Assembly: GCA_041399065.1 (NCBI GenBank)
Contig: JAWKTN010000009.1
Location: 124,001 to 188,000 of the forward strand
Source of the DNA: JAGQPD01 sp020426865
Lineage (GTDB): Bacteria > Planctomycetota > Planctomycetia > Pirellulales > Pirellulaceae
Length of the DNA: 64,000 bases
Direction: 5' to 3'
The position numbers were made by a program, and so were the translations under genes. The notes beneath the pieces were generated by a model. It did not search any database, had not been told where the DNA came from, and saw only the letters and a list, made by a program, of their open reading frames with translations. This document shows positions 45,305-53,869 of this stretch, piece by piece; within the stretch, counting starts at the first letter, position 1, and every line of letters begins with the position of its first letter.

Positions 45305-46774
45305 TTAACGGGTGGCAGGCTGTGGTTTTCTCGTTTGTAGCGTAGCACTTAGCAGCAGGAATAACACGACGGCAATGAACCATCCAGGAAGTCCGACAAA
45401 AAAGATCTCTACCTGAAAGACTTTGACCAGCAAGGCGCAGATTGCCAACGTGGCGAACCAGGCAACAGCAGCAGCCAGGTTAAAGTCGCTGCCGGAACGC
45501 TGGGCGTAATTGTCCTGCAGGCCTAATCGGCGTAACAGATAGAAGTCGGCAAAAATCACCGCACCCATCGGCATCAACAGCAATCCGTACAGTGCCACGA
45601 AATCGAGCAGTTTCATGGCAATGGCGGGGAACATGCCGGCGACGGTGGCAATCATTCCGGTTGCCAACGTGACATAGAAGCGAGGGACCTTTGGCATGAT
45701 CGCTTGGAAGGCAAGCCCTGCGCGATAGATCGTGGGGTTGGCTGTGGTCCAGCCGGCGATCACAACGCACAACAAGCCAGCGACACCGGCCGCCTCGGAT
45801 GCTAGTGGTCCGGGGAGCACCGTGGTATTCGTGGGATCGCGATGCAATTGCAACGAGTAAAGCAGTGATGCGGCGATCCATGCCATGAAGTGACCGACGT
45901 ACATCCCTGATGCGGTGGCGGCGCCATACCACGATTTGCGAGCAAACCGGAAGATGGTTAGGTCGGACATGCCAATGTGCATGGCCATATTGCAGAACCA
46001 ACCAAAGAAGGCGACGTGCCAAAAGGTGAATTTGGTTTGACCGGGCAGCGGATCGCCACCTTTCCAAAGGTGCGTATTGGCCAGTGTCCAGAGGTCGTGC
46101 AGCGAGTGGACTTTGGTATCCGTCTCAATCATGAATTGTCGCAACGCGACGACGCCGAACACGAAAAACACCAAAACCATCCAGGGGGCGGCGACATTGG
46201 CAAAGCGAGATACGGCAGAATAGCCAAAGGCAGCAACGAAGGAGATCAGGAGGCCGACGACGAGGACGGCAAGGACCCAGCCGGTACTGTTGGGAAGCGT
46301 GTCTGTCAGTTCCGGCATCGGAAACTTCGCCCAGACCCCGACGGCGGTGGCTGAGACCGTGATCATCGATCCGGCGAGAAAGCAGAACATGATGCCGTTG
46401 GCGAGGTTGTAAATTGTGACAAGGTGCCGTCCGCAGATCTTTTCGAGTTGATAATATAAAGTCAGCCGGGTACGAGTCGCGATTGGGGCCGTGAGGAACA
46501 TCCAACTAAGGACCGCCAACAGGTTTCCCAAGAATAGTCCGACGATCAGATCAAAGGCACTCACGCCACGCGCGACGAACAGCGGGCCGATCATCAGTTC
46601 GGTACCGGCACAATGTTCTCCGGCATACATACCGATGAAGCTCTTGAAACCCAGCAGTGACCGTTTGGGAACTGGTTCGCGTTCAAACTCATCCGTTCCC
46701 GCAGGGTCATCGGAAACGTGTACCGATTGGATGTCGCGAATGTCGTCGGAATCCACTGCCAGTGATTCGTCCAT
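45305..46774 (-). CDS. NCS1-family-like permease, candidate L-rhamnose transporter
   Basis: 489 residues from ATG 46774 (MDESLAVDSDD). About twelve transmembrane helices after a 40-residue acidic N-terminus. NCS1-like features: GFKSFIGMYAGEHCAGTELMIGPL, FGYSAVSRFANVAAPW and GWTTANPTIYRAGLAFQ, as in the purine/cytosine/allantoin permease superfamily. It lies 24 bases after the rhaA stop and before the GH106 gene, so rhamnose or a rhamnoside is the likely cargo. That assignment rests on context only; classic nucleobase permeases share the fold. Confidence 0.75.
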   Translation of the reverse strand: MDESLAVDSDDIRDIQSVHVSDDPAGTDEFEREPVPKRSLLGFKSFIGMYAGEHCAGTELMIGPLFVARGVSAFDLIVGLFLGNLLAVLSWMFLTAPIATRTRLTLYYQLEKICGRHLVTIYNLANGIMFCFLAGSMITVSATAVGVWAKFPMPELTDTLPNSTGWVLAVLVVGLLISFVAAFGYSAVSRFANVAAPWMVLVFFVFGVVALRQFMIETDTKVHSLHDLWTLANTHLWKGGDPLPGQTKFTFWHVAFFGWFCNMAMHIGMSDLTIFRFARKSWYGAATASGMYVGHFMAWIAASLLYSLQLHRDPTNTTVLPGPLASEAAGVAGLLCVVIAGWTTANPTIYRAGLAFQAIMPKVPRFYVTLATGMIATVAGMFPAIAMKLLDFVALYGLLLMPMGAVIFADFYLLRRLGLQDNYAQRSGSDFNLAAAVAWFATLAICALLVKVFQVEIFFVGLPGWFIAVVLFLLLSATLQTRKPQPATR

Positions 46775-46798
46775 TGAAAGAACCCGTCGCAAAGTTAA

Positions 46799-48115
46799 CT
46801 AATCCAGTCGGCGCGACAGCACGGACTGTTCGTAGTCTTGAATAACCTTCAGCCAAGAGGCTCCGATAGGTACTCCGGCCCGCAAGCAATAATAGTCCCA
46901 GACGGCGCCGAAGGGCATCGACTTGAGCTCTTCCATGATTGCCAAGCGAGCCGTAAAGTCACCTTCGTTTTCCAGGTGTCGAAGCCATTCTATCGGTTCG
47001 AGAAACGCCAACAAGAGTGCGCGGATCATATTTCGAGTGCCGATCACCCAGGCGGCAACGCGGTTGATACTGGCGTCAAAGAAGTCGAGCCCAATCCGAA
47101 CTCGGTGCAAATAATCTCCCCGCACTAATTCCTGTGCAATCGCCAGCAACTCGTCATTGAGCGTGACGACGTGATCGCTGTCCCATCGTAACCCGCGGCT
47201 GACATGCAGTAATACCTGGTCGAGATAGGTGAGTACCGATGACAGCTTGTCGGAAATTACTTCGGTTGGGTGAAAATGCCCGGCGTCCAGGCAGAGCATC
47301 TTATTGCGTGTGATCGCGTAACCCAAATAGAATTCGTGCGAGCCAACGACGTAGGCTTCGGAACCTAGTCCAAAGAGTTTGGCTTCCACGGCGTCGATGT
47401 TGTGGCACGCATCGATTTCATCGCGGAAGATGGCATCGAGCGAGTCCGCCAGTCGTGCACGTGGTGACTTGCGATCGGCGGGTGTGTCCTTGAAGCCATC
47501 GGGAATCCAGAAATTTGTCACACTCGGCGAGCCCAGTTGTCGGCCCATCGCCGCGGCAACCCGGCGGCAACACACGCCGTGCTCAATCCAAAACTGTCGA
47601 ATCCCTGGATCTGGGTGCGACAGAGTAAAGCCATCCGAAGCATTGTCGTGCGAAAAATATGTGGGATTGAAATCCAGACCCAAATGATGGTCCCGGGCCC
47701 AATCAATCCAACCTTGAAAATGTTCGACATCGATCTGGTTTCGTTCCACATTGCGGCCCGCGAACTCCCCATAACTGGCGTGCAAATTGAACCGGTGCGA
47801 ACCCGGGATCAAATTCATCGCCTTCAATACATCGGACCGCAGTTCATCCGGCGTCCGGGCCTTCCCCGGATAGTTTCCCAATACCGCCAGTCCGCCGCCG
47901 AGTGGCCGGTCCGCCGACTCAAATCCTCGCACGTCGTCGCCTTGCCAACAGTGAATCGAAACGGCAATGGTTGACAATCGCGAAAGTGCCGTATCTGTGT
48001 CTACGCCAAGGTCCGCGTAACGTTCCCGAGCCAACTCGTACGCCTCTTCGATCTGCTTGGCGGAGGGCTCTTGGATTCCACCGGCAGTCCTGATGGAGGG
48101 GTCAATGAGCGTCAT
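46799..48115 (-). CDS. rhaA: L-rhamnose isomerase
   Basis: 438 residues, the normal size for the enzyme that converts L-rhamnose to L-rhamnulose. Family blocks: SIHCWQGDDVRGFE, GSHRFNLHASYGEF, LDFNPTYFSHDNA, SVTNFWIPDGFKDTP, YVVGSHEFYLGYAI, metal-site segments CLDAGHFHPTEVISDK and LRWDSDHVV, and DFFDASINRVAAWVIGTRNM. It heads a minus-strand run with permease, small membrane protein and GH106 enzyme and is divergent from the AraC gene. Rhamnulokinase and rhamnulose-phosphate aldolase are not seen in this window. Confidence 0.95.
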   Translation of the reverse strand: MTLIDPSIRTAGGIQEPSAKQIEEAYELARERYADLGVDTDTALSRLSTIAVSIHCWQGDDVRGFESADRPLGGGLAVLGNYPGKARTPDELRSDVLKAMNLIPGSHRFNLHASYGEFAGRNVERNQIDVEHFQGWIDWARDHHLGLDFNPTYFSHDNASDGFTLSHPDPGIRQFWIEHGVCCRRVAAAMGRQLGSPSVTNFWIPDGFKDTPADRKSPRARLADSLDAIFRDEIDACHNIDAVEAKLFGLGSEAYVVGSHEFYLGYAITRNKMLCLDAGHFHPTEVISDKLSSVLTYLDQVLLHVSRGLRWDSDHVVTLNDELLAIAQELVRGDYLHRVRIGLDFFDASINRVAAWVIGTRNMIRALLLAFLEPIEWLRHLENEGDFTARLAIMEELKSMPFGAVWDYYCLRAGVPIGASWLKVIQDYEQSVLSRRLD

Positions 48116-48473
48116 GGTCGATAATGTTCGGGGGTTGATGGTTGTCCTGCCAGAAATGCCGATCGCTCAACGTAGGACCGTTGGGCTCGTCGACCTCGTT
48201 GTTCCACGCTCGTCGACTACGCCAATTATAAATGGACGGCCCGTCGGATTCCCGCAGTTTCCAACCACGAATCGCATAAAGGCTCATATCGAGGAGCCCG
48301 TCCGGATAGTTTCCTTGAGCCAAGCCTTGGCAAGCCGGGCTACTATCGTACGCCGACTTCGGGAAGCCATCAGTCGCCTCGGTAGCACCCATTCCGACGT
48401 GCGGGCAGCAGTGACGTACGTCGAATCCTACAAAAATCGACCTCTCCCGTAAATAATGGCCCCGCTTGGGCAT
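48102..48473 (-). CDS. Uncertain ORF upstream of rhaA
   Basis: A 123-codon open frame ending 14 bases inside rhaA. The product is rich in Trp, Tyr, His and Asp (VRHCCPHVGMG, SLYAIRGWKLRESDGP, RRAWNNEVDEP), which is unlike most chance frames, but no family is recognised and no good ribosome-binding site precedes its ATG. It may be a remnant of a longer secreted-protein gene or simple noise in the rhaA/araC regulatory gap. Confidence 0.25.
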   Translation of the reverse strand: MPKRGHYLRERSIFVGFDVRHCCPHVGMGATEATDGFPKSAYDSSPACQGLAQGNYPDGLLDMSLYAIRGWKLRESDGPSIYNWRSRRAWNNEVDEPNGPTLSDRHFWQDNHQPPNIIDHDAH

Positions 48474-48775
48474 GCAGTTGGCGACTTAAGACCCACGCGA
48501 GTCGCTCAACCTTCCCCTTCATCGCCTGCTGCTGAGCCCGTCGCCGTGTTGTCCACTGGCGCCACTGCCGTTCGCAATGTTGTGGCTTAAAATGTTGGGT
48601 GTAATGCCTTGAGTCGAAAACGGGTGGGTGTTACTTTCTAGAGATAGGTCCGATCGATTTGAATTCTCGTCCCGCAACTAAAAATCGACCTATTTACGGA
48701 GCATGCCTTGTCAATTCCCGTTTCTTGAATGAAGGCTGCCACGCATCATTTTCATAGCTTTCACGAAGTGTTTTC
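48116..48775. promoter_or_regulatory. Divergent regulatory region between rhaA and the AraC gene
   Basis: 660 bases hold the promoters of both directions. The exact 12-mer AAAAATCGACCT occurs at 48432-48443 and 48680-48691, and a related inverted form (AGGTCCGATCGATTT) at 48646-48660 faces the second copy. AraC regulators usually bind direct or inverted half-sites in such gaps, so these are candidate operators. No confident -10/-35 pair is visible. Confidence 0.4.
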
Positions 48776-49714
48776 ATGTCCGATAACGAGGGTTTTTTTC
48801 ATTACCTCCCTGTCGACGACCTCGTCATGAAATGGGGATTGTATGTGACCGGAGCAGGTCGCGAACGGACCCTCCCCGGCGAAGATTATCCACCACGACA
48901 ACACCCCGCCCTGTACCAATTCGACTGGCGCCGCGGCCGCACATTACCAGAATTTCAGTTGGTTTTTTTGACCGATGGCGAAGGAGAATTCGAGTCGTCG
49001 GTGATTCGTCTGACGAAATTCCAAAGCCCCGCGATCGTCGTCCTGTTTCCCGGCGTTTGGCACCGCTACCGTCCTAATCCGGCATCAGGGTGGACCGAGC
49101 AGTGGCTAAGCTTCAATGGAGAGCTGGCGCATCGGTTTTTCGATCTCGAGATCATTCGACCGGAAAATGCTCTGCGCCAGGTGACTGAGTCGCGTTCGCT
49201 CGTGCAGGAATTCGATACCATCCAAAAGAGTATCCATCACCAGCCACTGCAGAACTCCGTTCTGCTGTCGATGCGCGCGATGTCACTGTTGGCCAACGCG
49301 ACCGCTCAATTTGCCGAGCCGTGTCCGACGCCGGCAGAAAACAATCAGTCCGATCACATCAGCGATGACGTGGTGTCCGAGGCACTGCAGATGATTTGGA
49401 GTTACAGCCACTACCCGATGTCGGTGTTGCAGATTGCTCGAAAATTGGGCGTCAGTCGTCGGACACTCGACCGCCGTTTCGCCGATCATGTCGGTCGTAG
49501 CGTGCTAAGTGAGATCAATTTATGCCGTATGGCTCGTGCCAAGCGTCTGTTGAGCGAAACCGATTTAGCTGTCAAGTCGGTAGCGTTCTTGGCAGGCTTT
49601 TCCAGTGCCGAACGGATGCGAGTTGCCTTTCTAAGCGAGGAAGAAACCTCCCCATCCGGCTATCGAGATCGGGTCCGCAAGGAGTCACTTGCCGATAACA
49701 AGTCGAAAAAGTAG
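48776..49714 (+). CDS. AraC-family transcriptional regulator (probably of rhamnose genes)
   Basis: 312 residues. The N-terminal ~160 residues form a cupin-like sensing domain (FQLVFLTDGEGEFESS, VLFPGVWHRYRPNP, WTEQWLSFNG). The C-terminal ~100 residues carry two helix-turn-helices (MSVLQIARKLGVSRRTLDRRF and LAVKSVAFLAGFSSAERMRVAF), the AraC DNA-binding unit. Divergent from rhaA across 660 bases with repeated 12-mers. Control of rhaA, the permease and GH106 by rhamnose is the simplest reading but is inferred from gene order. It is not close enough by eye to call RhaS or RhaR. Confidence 0.88.
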   Translation: MSDNEGFFHYLPVDDLVMKWGLYVTGAGRERTLPGEDYPPRQHPALYQFDWRRGRTLPEFQLVFLTDGEGEFESSVIRLTKFQSPAIVVLFPGVWHRYRPNPASGWTEQWLSFNGELAHRFFDLEIIRPENALRQVTESRSLVQEFDTIQKSIHHQPLQNSVLLSMRAMSLLANATAQFAEPCPTPAENNQSDHISDDVVSEALQMIWSYSHYPMSVLQIARKLGVSRRTLDRRFADHVGRSVLSEINLCRMARAKRLLSETDLAVKSVAFLAGFSSAERMRVAFLSEEETSPSGYRDRVRKESLADNKSKK

Positions 49715-49754
49715 CGGCGTTGGTCCCGCATGCCGCCATCAAGTGCATGCCGGA

Positions 49755-51005
49755 TCACGAGCCGAGACAGTATAGATGTTCGGCGGTTCGCAGCAAAACG
49801 CGATTTTGGATCAAAACCGGAGTCGCGATCACCGATTCGTCCATCCGATTCTCGGCAATGACCTTCAGCTCCTGCTGCCGATCGAGCACGTAGGTCGTAC
49901 CGTTTTCGCGAGTGACATAAACATGTGACTGCGTGACAGCTGGCGAGGCGCTGAAGGCGTCTCGTCCCGCTGGCAAGTCGCGCTCGACCCGCACCTTGCC
50001 CGTGGCAACGTCGAGCTCCATGACCTTGCCCTTGTCGGTGCAGACGATGATCGCGTCGCCAACCGCCGCCGGCGTAGGTACATCTGGTGTGTCCGACTTG
50101 ATTTCCCAGGCCAGGTGACTGTCCGTTACGTCACCGTGTCCCCCCAGCCTGAGTGCACGCAAAAGTTTGCCGCGCGCATACGGCGCTACCACCGTGTCTC
50201 CGCTGACGACCGCCGATGCAATGGAGCGATATCGCGTTTCTCCGGTTGGATTGAAACCCGCCGATCGCCAGAGCTCGGTGCCCGTTTGGGCGTCGTGAGC
50301 GGTCAAGTGGTCAGAGCCCAAAACTAGCAGGACCGTGGTATCGCCCCGCTTCGTCACGATCGGAGTCGTGTACGCCTGGTGAGATTCTTCGGGAGCATTC
50401 AGGTTGCGATCAACTTTCCATACCTGCTTTCCGGTACGCTTGTCCAATGCCACCACATAGGACGGTGCATCCTGCATGCACGCGACGATAACGCAGTTGT
50501 CGGTCAATACCGGCGACGTACCGAGATCCCACCACAGCGAGTCCGGACCGAATTCCGCTTGCAGGTTCTTCTGCCAAATGAGCTTGCCGGTGAAATCATA
50601 GCAGGACAGGTCGCCACTCTTGAAATAACAGTAGACATGCTGACCATCCGTAACAGGTGACGGATTTGCGCCACTCCCCTTGCGGTGCTTGCCCTGCCGT
50701 TCTGTTCCCTGCTCGCGTTCCCATTGGATGTTTCCGTCCCAATCAAAACATTGAACCAGGTTTTTTCCATCCCGAGCACCGTCGACAAAAATATGGTCGC
50801 CCCAAACGATCGGCGTCGATCCCGCGGAACTGGGCAACGCCACCTTCCAAATTACATTTTCAGTTGTGGTCCACTGGACCGGATAGTCGCCAGGGGCCGC
50901 GACACCGTCAAAATTTGGGCCACGCCAGTTCGGCCAGTTCTCGGCCAGGCTTGAAGTGGAGCAACAAAGTACAAATACAAGCGCAGTCACGTGTCGGCGA
51001 TTCAT
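49755..51005 (-). CDS. Exported PQQ-binding-like beta-propeller protein
   Basis: 416 residues from ATG 51005 (MNRRHVTALVFVL), with a signal peptide cut near SLAE. WPNWRGPNFDGVA opens the typical planctomycete PQQ-like propeller. Blades follow: GDHIFVDGARDGKNLVQCFDW, VVALDKRTGKQVWKV, AHDAQTGTELWRSAG, VMELDVATGKVRVERDL, TYVLDRQQELKV. Cofactor-binding residues of true quinoprotein dehydrogenases are not evident, so the fold is probably used for binding, not dehydrogenation. The AraC gene converges on it across 40 bases. Function unknown. Confidence 0.85.
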   Translation of the reverse strand: MNRRHVTALVFVLCCSTSSLAENWPNWRGPNFDGVAAPGDYPVQWTTTENVIWKVALPSSAGSTPIVWGDHIFVDGARDGKNLVQCFDWDGNIQWEREQGTERQGKHRKGSGANPSPVTDGQHVYCYFKSGDLSCYDFTGKLIWQKNLQAEFGPDSLWWDLGTSPVLTDNCVIVACMQDAPSYVVALDKRTGKQVWKVDRNLNAPEESHQAYTTPIVTKRGDTTVLLVLGSDHLTAHDAQTGTELWRSAGFNPTGETRYRSIASAVVSGDTVVAPYARGKLLRALRLGGHGDVTDSHLAWEIKSDTPDVPTPAAVGDAIIVCTDKGKVMELDVATGKVRVERDLPAGRDAFSASPAVTQSHVYVTRENGTTYVLDRQQELKVIAENRMDESVIATPVLIQNRVLLRTAEHLYCLGS

Positions 51006-51093
51006 CGGCGCAGCCTCACTCGAAGACTTTGGGGCTAAGGTGGGATGGAGGAAAAAGTTCAAACGATTGTGGTAGGGCAGTTCGGTAAGACGA

Positions 51094-51156
51094 CAGTGAG
51101 TTAACAGTGGGAGTCAACAGTGCGAGTCAACAGTGCGAGTCAACAGTGCGAGTCAA
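51094..51156. repeat. 13-bp tandem repeat (about 5 units)
   Basis: The unit CAGTGCGAGTCAA is exact three times (51118-51156), preceded by CAGTGGGAGTCAA (51105-51117) and a decayed CAGTGAGTTAA (51094-51104). The last unit contains the stop codon of the FHA gene on the minus strand (TCA at 51153-51155). The gradient from exact to decayed copies points to replication slippage. Confidence 0.85.
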
Positions 51157-51737
51157 TGGCCGCTCAGGAAACGACGCAGTTGACTGTCGTCGTCATCGAC
51201 GGCCCGTTCGACCGCGCCGTCCGTGACGTCGATGCAGTTGGTCAACCCAGCGTGGTCTACGGGATTCGGTGACTCGTCCGAGACCGTGGGAGTTTCGTCG
51301 TCCTTTGGCGGTGTGTCTTGTGGTTGCCCCCTATCGTAAGCAACAATCGCGGCAATTGGCAAGTCGTCCGCATCGGGAGTGGCTTTCGGTTTGGAAGGCT
51401 TGTCGGCGCTCGGCCGATCGTCGTCGTCGACGCGGATATCGGGGAGGATCGCCGATATCGCTTTCAAGGTGATCGGCCCGACGGTAAGCTGATCTCCCTC
51501 GGCTAGAAACGTTGGGCCGGAAATACGCTGCCCATTGACGAAGGTGCCATTGGACGAATCCAAGTCACGCACGGCCAATTGGCCGTCGAAATCGTACAGC
51601 TCGCAGTGCCGACGGCTGACACGCGCATTGCGAATCTTGACGCGCGCTTGTTCACCCCGACCGATGATCGTTGGCAACCGCAACGCTAAAATCATCGTGT
51701 CCGCACCTTCGATCACTTCTAATCGAACTCGCGGCAT
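51153..51737 (-). CDS. FHA-domain protein with acidic tail
   Basis: 194 residues. The first ~95 residues are a canonical FHA domain: LPTIIGRGEQARVKI (Gly-Arg), VSRRHCELY (Ser and His), RDLDSSNGTFVNGQRI (Asn), and GDQLTVGPITL. This binds phosphothreonine peptides. The rest is an Asp/Pro-rich, probably disordered tail (DDDDRPSADKPSKPK). The stop codon falls within the last unit of a 13-bp tandem repeat, so the C-terminus may vary between strains. It lies upstream of nothing obvious on its strand; a kinase partner is not adjacent. Confidence 0.9.
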   Translation of the reverse strand: MPRVRLEVIEGADTMILALRLPTIIGRGEQARVKIRNARVSRRHCELYDFDGQLAVRDLDSSNGTFVNGQRISGPTFLAEGDQLTVGPITLKAISAILPDIRVDDDDRPSADKPSKPKATPDADDLPIAAIVAYDRGQPQDTPPKDDETPTVSDESPNPVDHAGLTNCIDVTDGAVERAVDDDDSQLRRFLSGH

Positions 51738-51902
51738 GGGCGTAACACCGACTACAAGTTGGAACGCTCCCGGCGGCGCATCGTACGAATCTGACGCAGA
51801 AAAATACGCCTTGCAACACCCGGAGCCCCTTATTGTACGGCTTTCCCGTTCCCCTGCAACACGTTGCCTCCCGGTGATTGGACCGATTTGCGATGGCTCG
51901 CA

Positions 51903-52256
51903 TTATTGGCCGCTGATGAATGCCCGCAAGGCCTCCGACAAGCGCGCTGCCTCCGACGTGACCCGTTCGGTCGCTTCGGCGGCGCTTTGCATCTTTCCCG
52001 CGGCAGCGTACGCATGTAAATCGCTCAACAAGTCATTCATCGCCTGGGCATGAAAACTGCCAATACACCCGCGCAATGCGTGGACCGCCGCTGACAGTTG
52101 CCGGCTGTTACCGCTGACGGTCGCCTGTTTTAATTCTGCTAGCAGCGTCTCGGCGTGCGTCAAGAAAATGCTCGCCAGTTCACGCAAAATCTCCACGCGA
52201 CCGTCCACGCCTTCAATGGCCTTGGTGTGGTCAAATACGTACGTGTCTGTTGGCAT
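51903..52256 (-). CDS. HPt-domain phosphotransfer protein
   Basis: 117 residues from ATG 52256 (MPTDTYVFDHTKA). The open frame extends to 52610, but the upstream part is non-coding. A four-helix HPt pattern is visible: LRELASIFLTHAETLLAELK, then LSAAVHALRGCIGSFHAQAM, where the phospho-accepting His follows the usual AH-L-G-(S/A) layout, then AAEATERVTSEAARLSEAL. It would relay phosphate between hybrid kinases and response regulators; no such partner is encoded nearby, so it is an orphan HPt. The pattern is clear, exact His assignment by eye only. Confidence 0.75.
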   Translation of the reverse strand: MPTDTYVFDHTKAIEGVDGRVEILRELASIFLTHAETLLAELKQATVSGNSRQLSAAVHALRGCIGSFHAQAMNDLLSDLHAYAAAGKMQSAAEATERVTSEAARLSEALRAFISGQ

Positions 52257-52530
52257 CGAAAGCACCTGAATCCTCTTACGTTCGTCTAGTTGTGGCCCAC
52301 AGTGGGCGGATTCGAAATCATCGCTGCCCCCAATGATTACCGTTAGATATAATCCATCATACGACGTCCCTGCAAACCGATATTCCGATATGGGTGGTAT
52401 CGACCCCCTAATAGTCTGGGAAATGGCGTAAAGTCGCCACATGTATATCGTTATTTGCGCGCTGAAGCGGACAAAAAAGAACGGAATTCTGGGATCGATG
52501 CCGAATCCGTTGGCGGAACAGTTCTCAATT

Positions 52531-53721
52531 CTAAGATTGGCTGAGGCGTTGTTTGGGGGCTTGATACAGTTGTTGATGAGCATCGAGCAGCCAGGCGGGG
52601 ATCTGGTCACGGTAGGGAGAATTGGCCAAGCAAGCTGTGAAATCCAGCTGCTGGCACAATTGTGCGTTTAGCCCTGGGAACCAATGTCCACCGTGGCCTA
52701 ACAGATTGTATCGCATTTGAGCATACTCGCGCATGTCAAAGGCGAGCAACAATTGTCGGAGCCACAAGATGGCGCCGATATTGATATGGCCCGGGGTGTC
52801 GCTCCAACCGGGAAGCCCTTCTTCGAAACGTCGACGAATATCGGAGCCCACGGCTTGATCAAGTGCCTGTTCCAGACGTTTGACGATGGTCGGCACCAAC
52901 TCATCGGCCTGGTCCAAGAGGTTTAGAGTACTACATTGGAGATCGAAGTCTCCCGGGCAGGACGCTCCAAGGCTAAGTGTGTGGACTTCGGGACGCCGCA
53001 GGCAAAACAGACAGTTGAAGACAAGCGGGTGAAGAGGATCGCACAATTCGATGAGCTGCTTGGTAGGGCGATAGAGCATCCCCCCTTTGTCAGCGGGGCT
53101 AATGATAAAGACACCCATGTCGCGTTGATGGGCGGCTTCGATGGCGGGCCAGTTCCGCTGGCAGATATAGTACCAATGCAGATTCACGTAATCGAAGCCG
53201 CCCGAGTCATCGTGTTCGATCGCTGCCTGGATGACTTCCCGAGGTCCGTGAGTGGAAAACCCGACGAATCGCACCTTGCCTTGGTCGACCAACTGCCTGG
53301 CTGCATCCAGGCAACCGCCCTTCCGTGTTGCCCAATAAAGGTGCTGGTGTGTATTCACGCCGTGTAGTGCAAGCAAATCGACGTAGTCCAATTGCAGGCG
53401 AGACATTGAGTCGTGAAAATCGTCAACAAAGTCGCCGGGGTTTGCCGTGGGAGCAATTTTGGTTTGGACAATCAGTTGGTCTCGAGGAATTTTCGGTAGC
53501 ACGAGGCCAAGTTGTCGTTCGGAAGACCCGTAACCGCGAGCGGTTTCGATATGATGGATTCCCAATTCCAGCGAACGCCGGATGGTTGCCTCGAGGTTGG
53601 CTTGGTTTTCCGGTGGCACTTCGTCCAAGGGAACGTCTTGCCACTTGAACTGGTAACGCATCCCTCCGCAGCTGAAAACGGGCATTTGTAGTTCGGTTCG
53701 GCCAAATCGTCGATATTTCAT
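52531..53721 (-). CDS. Aldo/keto reductase
   Basis: 396 residues. YRRFGRTELQMPVFSCGGM opens the fold; the tyrosine region ETARGYGSSERQLG and lysine in QTKIAPT give the Tyr-Lys pair; LLALHGV supplies the histidine. The cofactor segment VRFVGFSTHGPREVIQAA follows. The C-terminal ~130 residues are Cys/His/Leu-rich (FNCLFCLRRPEVHTLSL, DFDLQCSTLNLLDQADEL), a longer end found in the Fe-S/AKR-like branch, though no ferredoxin-type four-cysteine cluster is visible. NADPH-dependent carbonyl reduction, substrate unknown. Divergent from the kinase gene. Confidence 0.85.
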   Translation of the reverse strand: MKYRRFGRTELQMPVFSCGGMRYQFKWQDVPLDEVPPENQANLEATIRRSLELGIHHIETARGYGSSERQLGLVLPKIPRDQLIVQTKIAPTANPGDFVDDFHDSMSRLQLDYVDLLALHGVNTHQHLYWATRKGGCLDAARQLVDQGKVRFVGFSTHGPREVIQAAIEHDDSGGFDYVNLHWYYICQRNWPAIEAAHQRDMGVFIISPADKGGMLYRPTKQLIELCDPLHPLVFNCLFCLRRPEVHTLSLGASCPGDFDLQCSTLNLLDQADELVPTIVKRLEQALDQAVGSDIRRRFEEGLPGWSDTPGHINIGAILWLRQLLLAFDMREYAQMRYNLLGHGGHWFPGLNAQLCQQLDFTACLANSPYRDQIPAWLLDAHQQLYQAPKQRLSQS

Positions 53722-53869
53722 GTAGCCTGTATAGACGTCTTGGTGCGGAACTTCAAGAGCACCCGGTTTCCGGGTTCCTTTTGCCGGGCGGTTGGACGAA
53801 AATGAATGCCACTCGGTTATGATCTATTTCCAGGTTGACAACACCATCGATTCCTGATTGGGCAACTGC

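Noticed and set aside
40892..49714. Complete rhamnose catabolic operon
   Set aside because: Only isomerase, putative permease, rhamnosidase and regulator are seen; kinase and aldolase are missing, so the pathway is called partial.
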